NCBI GenBank assembly: GCA_018434685.1
Contig: JAHDOV010000002.1
Location: forward strand, 124,001-188,000
DNA: 64,000 bases
Direction of reading: 5' to 3'
From: Deltaproteobacteria bacterium
GTDB taxonomy: Bacteria > Desulfobacterota > Desulfomonilia > UBA1062
Below, piece after piece: positions 34,626 to 43,751 of this stretch; position 1 is the first letter of the stretch, and each line of letters begins with the position of its first letter. The position numbers and the translations under genes are program-made. Below the pieces are notes generated by a model, which was given only the letters and a program-made list of their open reading frames with translations, made no database searches and was not told the DNA's origin.

Positions 34626-35840
34626 TCAGGCGATCAGCCGGTTCCGCCCTTCCTTCTTTGCCCGGTACAGGGCCTTGTCCGCTGCCTTGAGCACGTCCTG
34701 GGGCTTCGTATGAGTCTCATCCCTGGTGGCCATGCCGATGCTCACGGTTACCGACACCTGTTTGGGGGACTTTCTCCTGGCCCTGGGTTTCCTGGGTTTC
34801 CGTATGGGCCTGAGCCTCCCGCGCAGCGTAAATCCCGTGGAGGCCACACCCTTTCTCAGTTCCTCGAGGTGATGGGCCGCGTCATCCGCATGTCTCCCGG
34901 GAAAGATCACGGTGAATTCCTCTCCTCCATACCGGTAGGCCCTGCCCCCGCCCGATACCTCCGAGAGTTTTGCTGCCACCATGCGCAGGACCTGGTCTCC
35001 CACATCATGTCCGTGGCGGTCATTGAACTTCTTGAAATGGTCGATGTCGAGCATGGCCAGGGTGTAGCGGCTGCCCAGCTTCAGCAAGTCCTCCTTCAAT
35101 GCCCTGCGCGCAGGCAACCCGGTGAGTTCGTCCCTGAATGCCATGGCATACGAGGCCTCGATCATGGAAACGAGCAGGATCAGCCCTGCCGTGGCGAAGT
35201 AGAAATCCCACCGCAGCCACGATCCGCCGGACAGGAGGCCGGCAAGACAGCTTGCCAGCGCCCAGAAGAAGCCGCTCTCCTTCGCCCCCTGGTTCCTGAT
35301 GAACCGGAACCCCACGATGACAAATGCAAGGCAGAAGGAAGCCATGGCCGGCTGCGAGAGGGCACCGGCAGACAGAACCTTCCAGCCGGTAAAGGGCTGA
35401 CCGAGGTACACAGGCAGGTACCCCGGTTTCATGGTCAGGAAAAAGGCCACGACCGCAGGCTGCAGGGCTATGAGCAGGATACGGATGATCCCGTGGATGG
35501 TGAGAAGGCCCCGTTCCTTCATGAGACACAAGGCGGCAAGGTTGAGCGGCAGGAGGACGGCAACGGCGTCGAAGATCCCCCTATAGAGGGTTGCACCAGC
35601 GGGCGGCGTGCTCCCGATATACATGAGGGCCCTGTCCGAAACTGCCAGGACAACGGCTGCAAACACCAGCGAACTCCGGTTGAAGCGCCACCCGATCAGT
35701 ACTGCACAGGCCAGGACGATGTATGGATAGACACCGAGGATCTCGGGAAGCGATGCGGCAATCCCCTCGCGGTGAACGACAAAGAGGGCTGCCAGAAAGA
35801 GTATGCCCCCGGGCATGAAAAAAGAAAGGAATCTCTTCAC
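34626..35840 (-). CDS. Membrane-bound diguanylate cyclase (GGDEF)
   Basis: A 404-residue protein with 7-8 hydrophobic helices in residues 1-235, then a GGDEF domain that makes cyclic di-GMP. The active-site loop reads GGEEF, and DELTGLPARRAL and LDIDHFKKFND are typical of the family. No RxxD inhibitory site immediately precedes the GGEEF (KLSEVSGGGRAY is seen). A basic, Arg/Lys-rich insert occurs late in the domain (RPIRKPRKPRARRK). GGAGG lies 8 bases before the GTG at 35840, which is preferred over a longer ATG-initiated frame. Confidence 0.9.
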   Translation of the reverse strand: MKRFLSFFMPGGILFLAALFVVHREGIAASLPEILGVYPYIVLACAVLIGWRFNRSSLVFAAVVLAVSDRALMYIGSTPPAGATLYRGIFDAVAVLLPLNLAALCLMKERGLLTIHGIIRILLIALQPAVVAFFLTMKPGYLPVYLGQPFTGWKVLSAGALSQPAMASFCLAFVIVGFRFIRNQGAKESGFFWALASCLAGLLSGGSWLRWDFYFATAGLILLVSMIEASYAMAFRDELTGLPARRALKEDLLKLGSRYTLAMLDIDHFKKFNDRHGHDVGDQVLRMVAAKLSEVSGGGRAYRYGGEEFTVIFPGRHADDAAHHLEELRKGVASTGFTLRGRLRPIRKPRKPRARRKSPKQVSVTVSIGMATRDETHTKPQDVLKAADKALYRAKKEGRNRLIA

Positions 35841-36144
35841 CCCACAAACCTCCCCAGCACCTGTATTCTGAATAATTTTCCGTTCCTTGCCTCTCTTACG
35901 GTAATCTATCCGCAAGACTTTACACCCTTGAAGAGGTATGCCGCCTGAGCGCTGCGAACTCTCACCAATGCTTCCTCCACAGCCGGTGAGACAACCAGGT
36001 CCCTGCCGGATGCACCTCGCTCCGGCAAGCCGCGGGGCATGACATCCCCCGGCAGAACACTATCTTGTTGAACACACCTGCACTTCTCCTGTACATTCAA
36101 TAAAATCTGCACCGAATCCAAGAGCAGGCAAGGAGAACGGTTGG
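35841..36144. other. Divergent intergenic region
   Basis: About 300 bp between the GGDEF gene and a hydroxyacid dehydrogenase. A 44-codon minus frame (36040-35906) begins MPRGLPERGASG, but lacks a strong Shine-Dalgarno; not called as a gene. Confidence 0.4.
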
Positions 36145-37125
36145 GTGGATGTCTATTTTTACGAGGCCTTTGCCGAAGAGGTCGAGGCACTTATGAGATA
36201 TCTTCCGCCGCAGGTACGTGCGGGGTTTTGCCCTGACACGATCCAGGAAAGCCGCCACGACAGACCCCCTGCCCGGCTCATCAGCATAAGGACCCAGTCC
36301 GTCATCCCTAAGGACTGGGGGGCAGAGGTCACCGGGATTCTCACGCGCAGCACGGGATTCGATCACCTCAAGACGTTCCTCGGCGCATGCACCAATCCCG
36401 TTGCCTGCGGGTATCTGCCGCTGTACTGCAGCCGGTCGGTGGCAGAGCAGGCCATGCTCCTGTGGATGAGCCTGCTGCGAAGGCTCCCCCGGCAGGTACA
36501 CAACTTCAGGACCTTCAACCGGGACGGCCTGACCGGGCACGAATGCTTAGGCAAGGTGCTCCTTGTCGTGGGAGTCGGGAACATCGGAAGCGAAATCTGC
36601 CGGATCGGCCGGGCGCTGGGCATGGAGGTGCTCGGCGTGGATATCGTTCAGCGCCATCTTGATATCCCCTACGTGTCCATCGAAGAGGGTCTGCGCAGGG
36701 CATCTGTCGTCGTGTGCGCCATGAATCTCACCGAAGACAACCGCGGCTACTTCCACACCGGCCTCCTGAAGAAGGCACAACCAGGGCTGATCTTCGTGAA
36801 TATCGCCCGGGGGGAGCTCTCTCCGTCGCAGGACCTCCTGCAGCTCCTTGACGAGAACCACCTCCTTGGCGTGGGTCTTGACGTGTATGCTAACGAGAGT
36901 GAACTGGCGGTCTGCCTGCGTACCGGCAGAAAGAGCGAGGACCGCGAGGTTCAGGCAACGCTTCAGCTCTCCACACGGAGCGCGGTCATCCTCACCCCGC
37001 ACAACGCCTTCAATACCGCCGAGGCCCTGGAGAGAAAGGCCGGTCAGAGCATCGAGCAGATCGAACACTTTCTTGCCAACAAGAGCTTCATCTGGCCGGT
37101 GCCGTCTGCGATGAATGGCGAATAG
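36145..37125 (+). CDS. NAD-dependent 2-hydroxyacid dehydrogenase
   Basis: A 326-residue D-2-hydroxyacid dehydrogenase. Rossmann motif: VGVGNIGSEICRIGRALGMEVLGVD near residue 142. Catalytic Arg, Glu and His are expected in NIARGELSPSQ, DVYANESELA and LTPHNAFNT, all seen. The start is GTG at 36145 with GGAG 9 bases upstream. It is followed by a U-tract hairpin terminator. Closest function may be a glycerate, phosphoglycerate or lactate dehydrogenase; the exact substrate is unknown. Confidence 0.88.
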   Translation: MDVYFYEAFAEEVEALMRYLPPQVRAGFCPDTIQESRHDRPPARLISIRTQSVIPKDWGAEVTGILTRSTGFDHLKTFLGACTNPVACGYLPLYCSRSVAEQAMLLWMSLLRRLPRQVHNFRTFNRDGLTGHECLGKVLLVVGVGNIGSEICRIGRALGMEVLGVDIVQRHLDIPYVSIEEGLRRASVVVCAMNLTEDNRGYFHTGLLKKAQPGLIFVNIARGELSPSQDLLQLLDENHLLGVGLDVYANESELAVCLRTGRKSEDREVQATLQLSTRSAVILTPHNAFNTAEALERKAGQSIEQIEHFLANKSFIWPVPSAMNGE

Positions 37126-37150
37126 GCCTTTGCCGGGGAGCCGACTTCGT

Positions 37151-37179
37151 CACAACCCCAGAGGTGGGTGTCTTTTTTT
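37151..37179 (+). terminator. Rho-independent terminator
   Basis: ACA(A)CCC and GGGTGT form a stem around AGAGGT, followed by a T-tract (TCTTTTTTT). It lies 26 bases after the dehydrogenase stop. Confidence 0.55.
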
Positions 37180-37182
37180 CCT

Positions 37183-37234
37183 TCTGCCTTCTGCCTGAGA
37201 TCCTGCTCTATCGGGCTCGATCTGCCTTCTGCCT
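37183..37234. repeat. Two identical 14-bp direct repeats
   Basis: TCTGCCTTCTGCCT occurs at 37183-37196 and again at 37221-37234, within the interval between the hydroxyacid dehydrogenase and Nudix genes. Each copy is itself a repeat of TCTGCCT. Confidence 0.6.
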
Positions 37235-37253
37235 CGGTTCTCGAGCATCGTGA

Positions 37254-38267
37254 CTATGACTGACTCATATACCCGGCTGCCAGGTAATAGTTGATCCTGT
37301 CGTAGTAGAAGATGATCCTGTTGTTGAGCTCGACGGTCGAGTAGATCTCGAGCGGGGAGGAGAGAAATTTCTTTTTGACCACATGCATCCAGATATGCTT
37401 CCTGCTCAGCGCCATGACATTGAGGATATCCGGCAGCGGGATGCCCAGACGCCTGAAGTCTTTGCCCGTATCCGTAAACCTGATGAAATCCAGCGAGTTC
37501 TTCCTGCCGCGCAGGGCGTTTCTGACTCCCTTGAGGACCGCCTTGTTGAACCTGACAAAAAAGTCCAGGTGCTGCACTATGCCCGGTATCCCGTTTCTCA
37601 CCTCGCGGGACCACTCCCGGGTTATCTCCGCAGAGTCCTTCTCAATGATCTTGACGAGCATGTTCGACAGCAATGTTTTCTGTCCGTGGGTTTCACCCGG
37701 GAAATCTTCCACGGATTCGATCTCCGGGAAGAGCTGCCTGAACGAATCGATCATGGCCCAGGAGTCCCGGTAGTAGTCGATATAGATCTGCACGGCCTTC
37801 TGGTTTGATGACCACGCAAGCGGCGGAAGATCGAATATGGGGAAGAACCGTGCCTCATCCGCATCGTCACCCGCCCGCAGCGTGCCTCCTGTGTGTCTCA
37901 CCTCATAGGTGATGATGGCGAGGCTGCCGTAAAAGTAATTATCCACCGTATCCACATCGACAAGCCTGACAATCTCGCCGTGAAGGCCGGTCTCCTCCTC
38001 GAGCTCCCGCAGGGCTGCCTCCCTGACCTCTTCGTCCGCCTCGGCGAATCCGATAGGCAGGCACCACATGTCTCGGTACGGATCTCTCTTTCGTTTTACG
38101 AGCAGGACCTCCCTGTCTTCGTTCACCACGATGCTGCTCGCGATGGGCAGGGGATTTTCATAAAAGATAGTGCTGCAGTGCATGCAGAAATCCCGGACCT
38201 TCCCCTCCATCTCCCTTTGCACGATCTGGCTTGCACAGTATGGACAGTAGATTCTGGGCTTCTTCAT
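37254..38267 (-). CDS. Nudix hydrolase with zinc-ribbon and C-terminal helical domain
   Basis: A 337-residue protein. Residues 1-30 contain a zinc-ribbon (CPYC ... CMHC). The Nudix box is GFAEADEEVREAALRELEEETGL near residue 77, with the catalytic RELxEExGL, so it should hydrolyse a nucleoside diphosphate derivative. The last 180 residues are helical and resemble the RsbRD N-terminal sensor domain (ITREWSREVR, DILNVMALSRKHIW), which is unusual in this family. An upstream extension is rejected because the ATG at 38267 overlaps the methyltransferase stop as ATGA. The two genes are therefore coupled. Confidence 0.82.
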   Translation of the reverse strand: MKKPRIYCPYCASQIVQREMEGKVRDFCMHCSTIFYENPLPIASSIVVNEDREVLLVKRKRDPYRDMWCLPIGFAEADEEVREAALRELEEETGLHGEIVRLVDVDTVDNYFYGSLAIITYEVRHTGGTLRAGDDADEARFFPIFDLPPLAWSSNQKAVQIYIDYYRDSWAMIDSFRQLFPEIESVEDFPGETHGQKTLLSNMLVKIIEKDSAEITREWSREVRNGIPGIVQHLDFFVRFNKAVLKGVRNALRGRKNSLDFIRFTDTGKDFRRLGIPLPDILNVMALSRKHIWMHVVKKKFLSSPLEIYSTVELNNRIIFYYDRINYYLAAGYMSQS

Positions 38268-39136
38268 GTGATTGCATCCCGGCCATATGGCCTGAAACAC
38301 CTGAATATGGCATCGTCCTTCGTGATGATTATCTCCCCGTTTACCCGTGCATGGTCTGTCAGAACCCGGTGAAGACACAACAGCATATCATCGACTCTAT
38401 GAGCATACTTCTCTGAAACGTCTTTTAAAATCAAGTGTTTTTTCTTGTCCAGATAATCGACGCAGTCGTTGAGGTGATCCAGGGGGAACACGAGGGTGTT
38501 CGGGTAGACGATCTTCTCCACCTGCGCAAAATGAGGCCTGAGCATCTCCTGCCCGTTCTCAAGGGAGAAGGCCTTGAGCAGCTGAGTTATCATGACCTCG
38601 TCAGGTGGCGAAAGCCCTATCATCTCCATGCATCCGGGGATGAAGGCAGTGACCTCCTGGAGGGAGCGCCTGCTGTGGGTAATGGCGATACAGACTCCGC
38701 CGGGCGAGAGGATCCGGGCGATGTGTGGTATGAGGTGCGGGAAAAAATACAGGCTGTAGCAGGCAATGACGAGGTCATAGCTGCCATCGGCCATCCCGGT
38801 TATACTGCCGGCGTCTGCCTGCATGAACCGCCCCGAGTAGCCGATAGACCTGGCAATATCCTCGAAGGCCTGCTTATTGTCCCCGTTGACGATATCCATG
38901 CCCTGGATGTACGCATCTTCAGGGAGTCTGCCCATGAGCTTTTCGGTGAAGAACCCGTACCCGCACCCGAGATCAAGGACGCGCCGCGCACAGCCGAGAT
39001 CCAGGCCGCTCAGTGCCAGGTCCCTGATATCTAGACGATTGAGGGCATACTCCCGGATGATATGCCTGGTGCGCCGCTGGTTCTCTATACGTTCGTACGT
39101 GTTTCGGATATCCTTAGGCGAATAGAGCACTGTCAT
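38264..39136 (-). CDS. Class I SAM-dependent methyltransferase
   Basis: A 290-residue methyltransferase with motif I VLDLGCGYGFF near residue 52, the acidic residue in IQGMDIVNGD, and motif IV-like YDLVIACYSLYFF near residue 128. It transfers methyl from SAM to an unknown small molecule or protein. AAGG stands about 7 bases before the ATG. It overlaps the following Nudix gene by 4 bases (ATGA) and is divergent from the ferredoxin gene. Confidence 0.88.
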   Translation of the reverse strand: MTVLYSPKDIRNTYERIENQRRTRHIIREYALNRLDIRDLALSGLDLGCARRVLDLGCGYGFFTEKLMGRLPEDAYIQGMDIVNGDNKQAFEDIARSIGYSGRFMQADAGSITGMADGSYDLVIACYSLYFFPHLIPHIARILSPGGVCIAITHSRRSLQEVTAFIPGCMEMIGLSPPDEVMITQLLKAFSLENGQEMLRPHFAQVEKIVYPNTLVFPLDHLNDCVDYLDKKKHLILKDVSEKYAHRVDDMLLCLHRVLTDHARVNGEIIITKDDAIFRCFRPYGRDAIT

Positions 39137-39262
39137 GCCGGTACCTTTACCATGAACATCCGGGGTCCTTTCTCAAACCAGCCATTAATGACTTGCCTGC
39201 CGTATGGAGTGACGGGTACAATATAAATATCTCGAATATGCTATATTAATAAGGAGGGTTCT

Positions 39263-40258
39263 ATGTCACCACAAGATGTCTACCGGGAATTGTCGAAAAA
39301 GCTCCTCATGGAACATTCCACGGTGTTGCCCAGGATATGGAAGACCGTCTGCACCGAGGAAGAAGCCCTGATCGTACATTCTCTGCCGTCAAACGTCCAC
39401 GATCTCGCCGAGAAATTCGGCATGCCGGAAGATGAGATGCTCTCGATCCTTGGCGAACTCTATCACCGGGGAGCAGTGTTCGAGGCCGAGCGCAACGGCC
39501 AGACCATCTATCGGATGCCCCGTCATATCGTCCAGTTCCATGATTCAACGATCCTCTGGGAGGAGGCGCCCGGGGAAATGATGGATCTCTGGCTGGAGTT
39601 CGAGGAAACAGACTACCCGGCGCTGCTCGAACTCGTCACCCAGATCAAGATGCCGTCATTCATGCGGGTCATCCCCATCAACGAACCCATTGCGTCCAAG
39701 AGCCAGGTCCTCACGTATGAGGATGCCGCTCATATGCTGGAGTCGGCACGGAGCATCGCGGTCACCACCTGCGTATGCCGCAAGCTCATGAAGAGATGCG
39801 ACAAACCCCTGGATGTCTGTCTCCAGATCAACAAGGGGGCCGATTATACCCTCAAGCGGGGAACCGGGAGGATGGTCGACCTCGAAGAGGCCATGGATAT
39901 CCTCAAGAGGTCGGAAGAAGCGGGTCTTGTCCACATGACGGAAAACACCCAGGGGAGAACCAATGTCATCTGCAACTGCTGCAACTGCTGCTGCGAGATG
40001 CTCCGGTTCGCAACCGATACGAAGACCAAGGGGGTTCTCGCCCCGAGCCGCTACCAGGCCGAGGTCGATGAGGCCACATGCACGGCCTGCGGCCTGTGTG
40101 TGGACATATGCCCGGTTCAGGCCGTTACGCAGGATGACGACGAGATCGCCCGGGTGGATGCAGGCGGCTGTATCGGCTGCGGATTGTGCGCCACGGTCTG
40201 CCCTGTCGATGCGATCGTGCTCACCAATGTCAGGCCGGAGGACTTCATACCTGCATAG
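39263..40258 (+). CDS. 4Fe-4S dicluster ferredoxin with N-terminal winged-helix domain
   Basis: A 331-residue protein. The first 100 residues look like a winged helix (VHDLAEKFGMPEDEMLSILGELYHRGAVF). A central segment has CVCRKLMKRC and the cysteine-dense CNCCNCCCEM. Two 4Fe-4S ferredoxin motifs end it: CTACGLCVDICP and CIGCGLCATVCP. Such proteins may sense or deliver electrons; the partner is unknown. AAGGAGG lies 6 bases before the ATG, and the AT-rich upstream region carries a TATATT -10-like hexamer. Confidence 0.85.
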   Translation: MSPQDVYRELSKKLLMEHSTVLPRIWKTVCTEEEALIVHSLPSNVHDLAEKFGMPEDEMLSILGELYHRGAVFEAERNGQTIYRMPRHIVQFHDSTILWEEAPGEMMDLWLEFEETDYPALLELVTQIKMPSFMRVIPINEPIASKSQVLTYEDAAHMLESARSIAVTTCVCRKLMKRCDKPLDVCLQINKGADYTLKRGTGRMVDLEEAMDILKRSEEAGLVHMTENTQGRTNVICNCCNCCCEMLRFATDTKTKGVLAPSRYQAEVDEATCTACGLCVDICPVQAVTQDDDEIARVDAGGCIGCGLCATVCPVDAIVLTNVRPEDFIPA

Positions 40259-40267
40259 CCCTGAATT

Positions 40268-41215
40268 TCAGGGGGCAAGGAGCCTGATGAACGTGTTGAG
40301 CAGATTGTTGTCGAAATCGAAGATAGTCTCTTTCTGCATGAGCTTCAGGGCCTCGTAGGGGGTAAGGGCATCCTTGTAAGGACGGACGCTCGTGAGGGCA
40401 TCAAAGGTGTCTGCTATGGCGCAGATCCGGGCACAGGGATGTATGCTGGTGCCCTTCATCCCGAAGGGATAGCCCGTGCCGTCTATCTGCTCATGGTGCT
40501 GCAGCGCGATATAGGCCGCTTCGTCCGTGAGATGCCCGGCCTCCATGAGAATCGAGTAGCCCCATTCGGGATGCATCTTCATGATGCCCCATTCTTCTTC
40601 CGTGAGCCTGCCCGGCTTGTTCAGGACATCCAGGGGGATGCGCGACTTTCCGATATCGTGGAGAAAGTAGCCGTAGCTCAGCTTTTCCATGCTCAGGTCG
40701 AGCCTGTTCCCATTGTTGTTATAATACCGCACGGCAAGTGCGGTGGCGAAGATCCCCACATTCACGCTGTGCGTATACGTGTAGTAGTCATGCTCCGTGA
40801 TGGAAAACAGGTCCTTGAGGATATTCTCGTTCTTCATGATATTCTTCAGCATCGGCTCTGCCGACTTCCTGATCTGCCCGATATTCTCTGCCCGGGGATC
40901 TTCGAAGGCCTGCTTCATGGTATGCGCCGATGCCTGGTAGAAGGTGCTCGCCTTCACCTTTGACGGGATATTCGGATTCGTCAGGATCCTGTCGACGAAG
41001 TGCGTCGTGTAGGTCTCGAGCTTTTTTTTGTCTTTTCCCCGGATATAGAACCGGGTGATTCCCCGCTGACCCAGGTCCATGGCGTTATCTTCGGTATAGA
41101 GTGAATCCTCTTCGAGATAGGCGACCAGTTTGTCCTGGTGCTTGACATAGAGGTCGACCGGTGTCTTCTCGTTCACCTGTATGATGTCTACTGGGACCGG
41201 TCGAAAAAACAACAT
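40268..41215 (-). CDS. HD-GYP domain cyclic di-GMP phosphodiesterase
   Basis: A 315-residue protein whose C-terminal half is an HD-GYP domain that hydrolyses cyclic di-GMP. Seen are the metal motif HDIGK (FLHDIGKSRI), HPEWGYSIL, HHEQIDGTGYPFG with the GYP signature, and the later ADTFDALTSVRPY. The N-terminal 130 residues resemble the DUF3391-like sensor region of HD-GYP proteins. With the GGDEF protein at 34.6 kb it could tune the same second messenger. No clear Shine-Dalgarno precedes the ATG. Confidence 0.9.
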   Translation of the reverse strand: MLFFRPVPVDIIQVNEKTPVDLYVKHQDKLVAYLEEDSLYTEDNAMDLGQRGITRFYIRGKDKKKLETYTTHFVDRILTNPNIPSKVKASTFYQASAHTMKQAFEDPRAENIGQIRKSAEPMLKNIMKNENILKDLFSITEHDYYTYTHSVNVGIFATALAVRYYNNNGNRLDLSMEKLSYGYFLHDIGKSRIPLDVLNKPGRLTEEEWGIMKMHPEWGYSILMEAGHLTDEAAYIALQHHEQIDGTGYPFGMKGTSIHPCARICAIADTFDALTSVRPYKDALTPYEALKLMQKETIFDFDNNLLNTFIRLLAP

Positions 41216-41316
41216 ACCGTGTTGTATCGGTATGCGCAGGCCGGAAAATAAATATGCCCTTTAGAGTCTAGAAGTATTCCCGCGGTCTTTACGGGACGTC
41301 CTGCCGCAGACCCTCC

Positions 41317-42480
41317 CTACCGGTAGAGCCACTCGTTGATGTGCGAGAGTTTGGCGGGCCAGGTACCACCAATGCGCTCCTTGAGAAAGGCAGCATAGAG
41401 CGAGTTGAACAGCTGAAGCCCGGTTCCCATGAGGTACATGCGCTCGAAGAAAACCGCCTCGAGCTCGGATGCTGGGTCGGTGATCTCGTCCTTCTCGATC
41501 TTCACCGGCGGACAGGTATACGAGCCAAAGGCAAAGATATCCCCCTTGAGGTTCATCTTCCACTTGAGGTCGTCCTTCTCGATGTAGATGAGTGCCTCGG
41601 TGATGTTCTTTTCGCTCTGTATGGCCCTGCGTGCCTCGGTGAAATCCTTCTGAGGGCCCACGATGGAGCTCTTCCTGATGCCGTCTTCATGGTCCTCCAC
41701 CAGGACGAACCGGTCGTAGAGGTAGGCGATGAAGTGATCCTCCAGCGGGGCTGGACCCTCCTGACTCACCCGGTATTCCGAAGAGCCCTCGGCGGTCTGG
41801 TACATGAGCCAGAGGAGAAAATCCCACCCGAGCCACTTGTTCCTCTTGATCTGCAGGAGCACGTCATCCGAGGACGCCTGGTTCACCCGGTCCATGGCCT
41901 CGTGCAGGTCTTCTTCCAGCACCATCTTTGCCCTGGCTACGGGGTGAATGGGGGTCAGGGAAAGCCCCTCGAAGGTCTTGGCGAATTCCTCCTCCACCAG
42001 GTCGAGCACCTTGGTGCTGATGGTCGACACGGAAACGGTCTTCGTGGCTATATTCCACAATACATCGTACACAGAGGGAACCGGAAGGGTACGGGACAGG
42101 AGCGCAGCCTGGATGTCATCCCGCATCTCCGCCTTTTTCCGGAACGGTACCCGGTGGAGCTGGGGGCGTTCGCCCAGCCACTGTGCGCACTCCTGCTCGA
42201 GGAGGTTCTTCAGGACGGCAGGCGGGACCTTGCGCTGGTCTCGCCTCAGGGTGAAGATGCAGTAGTCCTCGAACTTGAAGTCACCCTCGGTGGCGAAGTC
42301 GGAATTCATGTGGTCGTTGAACCTCACCCACCCGACAGATTCGGAATCCGGCGTGATATCGATGGGCTTGAACTGGCTCTTCTCCAGGCACTGCCGTATC
42401 CATTCCCCGGTCTCGTTTGCCGGCAGATCCCCTTTGACCGTGTACTGGTAGATGCTCACCGTATTCGCCATGAATCCCAT
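41317..42480 (-). CDS. RdgC-like recombination-associated protein
   Basis: A 387-residue protein whose overall pattern resembles RdgC, a non-specific DNA-binding protein that influences RecA recombination. Supporting blocks are YCIFTLRRDQRKVPPAVLKNLLEQ, EMRDDIQAALLSRTLP and VLWNIATKTVSVSTISTKVLDL, where canonical RdgC has the corresponding lysine-rich region, P-turn and final strand. GGAG 7 bases before the ATG at 42480 supports this start. The C-terminal 150 residues differ from standard RdgC and may be a different module. Confidence 0.7.
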   Translation of the reverse strand: MGFMANTVSIYQYTVKGDLPANETGEWIRQCLEKSQFKPIDITPDSESVGWVRFNDHMNSDFATEGDFKFEDYCIFTLRRDQRKVPPAVLKNLLEQECAQWLGERPQLHRVPFRKKAEMRDDIQAALLSRTLPVPSVYDVLWNIATKTVSVSTISTKVLDLVEEEFAKTFEGLSLTPIHPVARAKMVLEEDLHEAMDRVNQASSDDVLLQIKRNKWLGWDFLLWLMYQTAEGSSEYRVSQEGPAPLEDHFIAYLYDRFVLVEDHEDGIRKSSIVGPQKDFTEARRAIQSEKNITEALIYIEKDDLKWKMNLKGDIFAFGSYTCPPVKIEKDEITDPASELEAVFFERMYLMGTGLQLFNSLYAAFLKERIGGTWPAKLSHINEWLYR

Positions 42481-42777
42481 AGGCTGTCTCCTCTCGAACT
42501 TACAAAGCGTAGTGGAAATACACCAACGGGCGCGTCAGGGCAACTCAAAAAACCCCCTTCGCCGCCGGATGCCCGTGCCCGGACACGGCAGCCGGCTCTG
42601 CAGGAGGGTTCGGGCAGCAGGAGAGAACAACAGGGAATCAAAAGCCTTTTTGACACGCACCGCCCGGCGTGGTACCATGGATGCTCCTGCGCGGCAGGCT
42701 CGGAGGATTGACACCCCTGGCGCCCGTCCCCCTGGACCGACGCGGTGACGGATTCAATGATATCGAAGGAGGAGGCC
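42481..42777. other. Gene-free interval
   Basis: About 300 bp between two divergently arranged genes; no ORF, repeat or clear promoter found by eye. Confidence 0.4.
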
Positions 42778-43695
42778 ATGATTATCGACACACCAGGGAT
42801 CGTTACCCCGCACATCACCTTTTTAGGGAGAAGGGAATCGTGCATCTATCTGCTTGGAGATGGCGACGAGTATGCCCTGCTCGGGGGAGGCCTGACCTAT
42901 GTCGTGCCTGATGTCCTCAGGCAGCTCGATGAGTCGGGCATCGACGAACGCCGGATCACCCGCATCATCATCCTCCATGCCCACTTCGACCACGTGGGGA
43001 TCGTCCCCTCTGTGAGGAAGCGCTTCCCCTGGATACGGGTCTGCGCCTCCGAGAAGGCACGGCAGCGTCTTGACGACGCAGGCACCCTCGAGACGATCAT
43101 CGGCTTCAACACCGTGCTCCTGCCGCAGCAGCCCCGCGACGGCACTGAAGCGTTCTGCCTGGAGCACAGCGGGTTTAAGGTGGACGAGGTGCTCGTCGAG
43201 GGAGACGTGCTGAGATGCGGCAGCATGAGCCTCGAGGTCATGGAAGTGCCCGGTCACTCCACCTGTTCCATTGCGGTCTGGGTGCCGGAGGAAAAGGCCC
43301 TGTTCGCCTCGGATGCCGGGGGAATCCTGTTTCAGGATACAGTCTTCACCGCAGCGAACTCCAACTTCGACCACTACCAGCAGAGCCTGGAAAAGATGGC
43401 CCGCCTCGACGTGGAGGTCTTTCTCGCCGAGCACTACGGTGCGCTCACCGGCGGAGACGCGAGAGGGTACCTGCCCCGGTCCATCGAGTCTGCCCGGCAG
43501 ACCAGGAAACTCATCGAAGAGACCTACCGCGCAACCGGCAATGTTGTCCGGACCGTCGAGAAGATCACGGACCAGTTCACGCAGGCGAGCTCGGGCTATT
43601 TTCTGCCCCGGGAGATCATGGAGATGGTGATCGGCCAGATGACGAGATATCTTGCCCGGAGGCTCGACGCGGCCGAGACGGAATCAACCCTCTGA
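42778..43695 (+). CDS. MBL-fold metallo-hydrolase
   Basis: A 305-residue metallo-beta-lactamase-fold hydrolase, using two metal ions to hydrolyse a phospho- or thioester-type bond. Metal motifs are HAHFDH (HxHxDH) near residue 72, GHSTCSIAV with a His near residue 157, and a downstream Asp (SDAGG) and His (AEHYG). GGAGGAGG precedes the ATG at 42778, which is preferred over a GTG 33 bases upstream. The substrate is unknown. Confidence 0.88.
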   Translation: MIIDTPGIVTPHITFLGRRESCIYLLGDGDEYALLGGGLTYVVPDVLRQLDESGIDERRITRIIILHAHFDHVGIVPSVRKRFPWIRVCASEKARQRLDDAGTLETIIGFNTVLLPQQPRDGTEAFCLEHSGFKVDEVLVEGDVLRCGSMSLEVMEVPGHSTCSIAVWVPEEKALFASDAGGILFQDTVFTAANSNFDHYQQSLEKMARLDVEVFLAEHYGALTGGDARGYLPRSIESARQTRKLIEETYRATGNVVRTVEKITDQFTQASSGYFLPREIMEMVIGQMTRYLARRLDAAETESTL

Positions 43696-43751
43696 TTCTT
43701 TGCCGTTGGCCGCTGCTGCCCGCGCCTGTACCCCCTCCGGCTGACCTTTCT

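Noticed and set aside
35906-36040. 44-codon minus frame upstream of the GGDEF gene
   Set aside because: No strong Shine-Dalgarno and no recognisable composition; could be chance.
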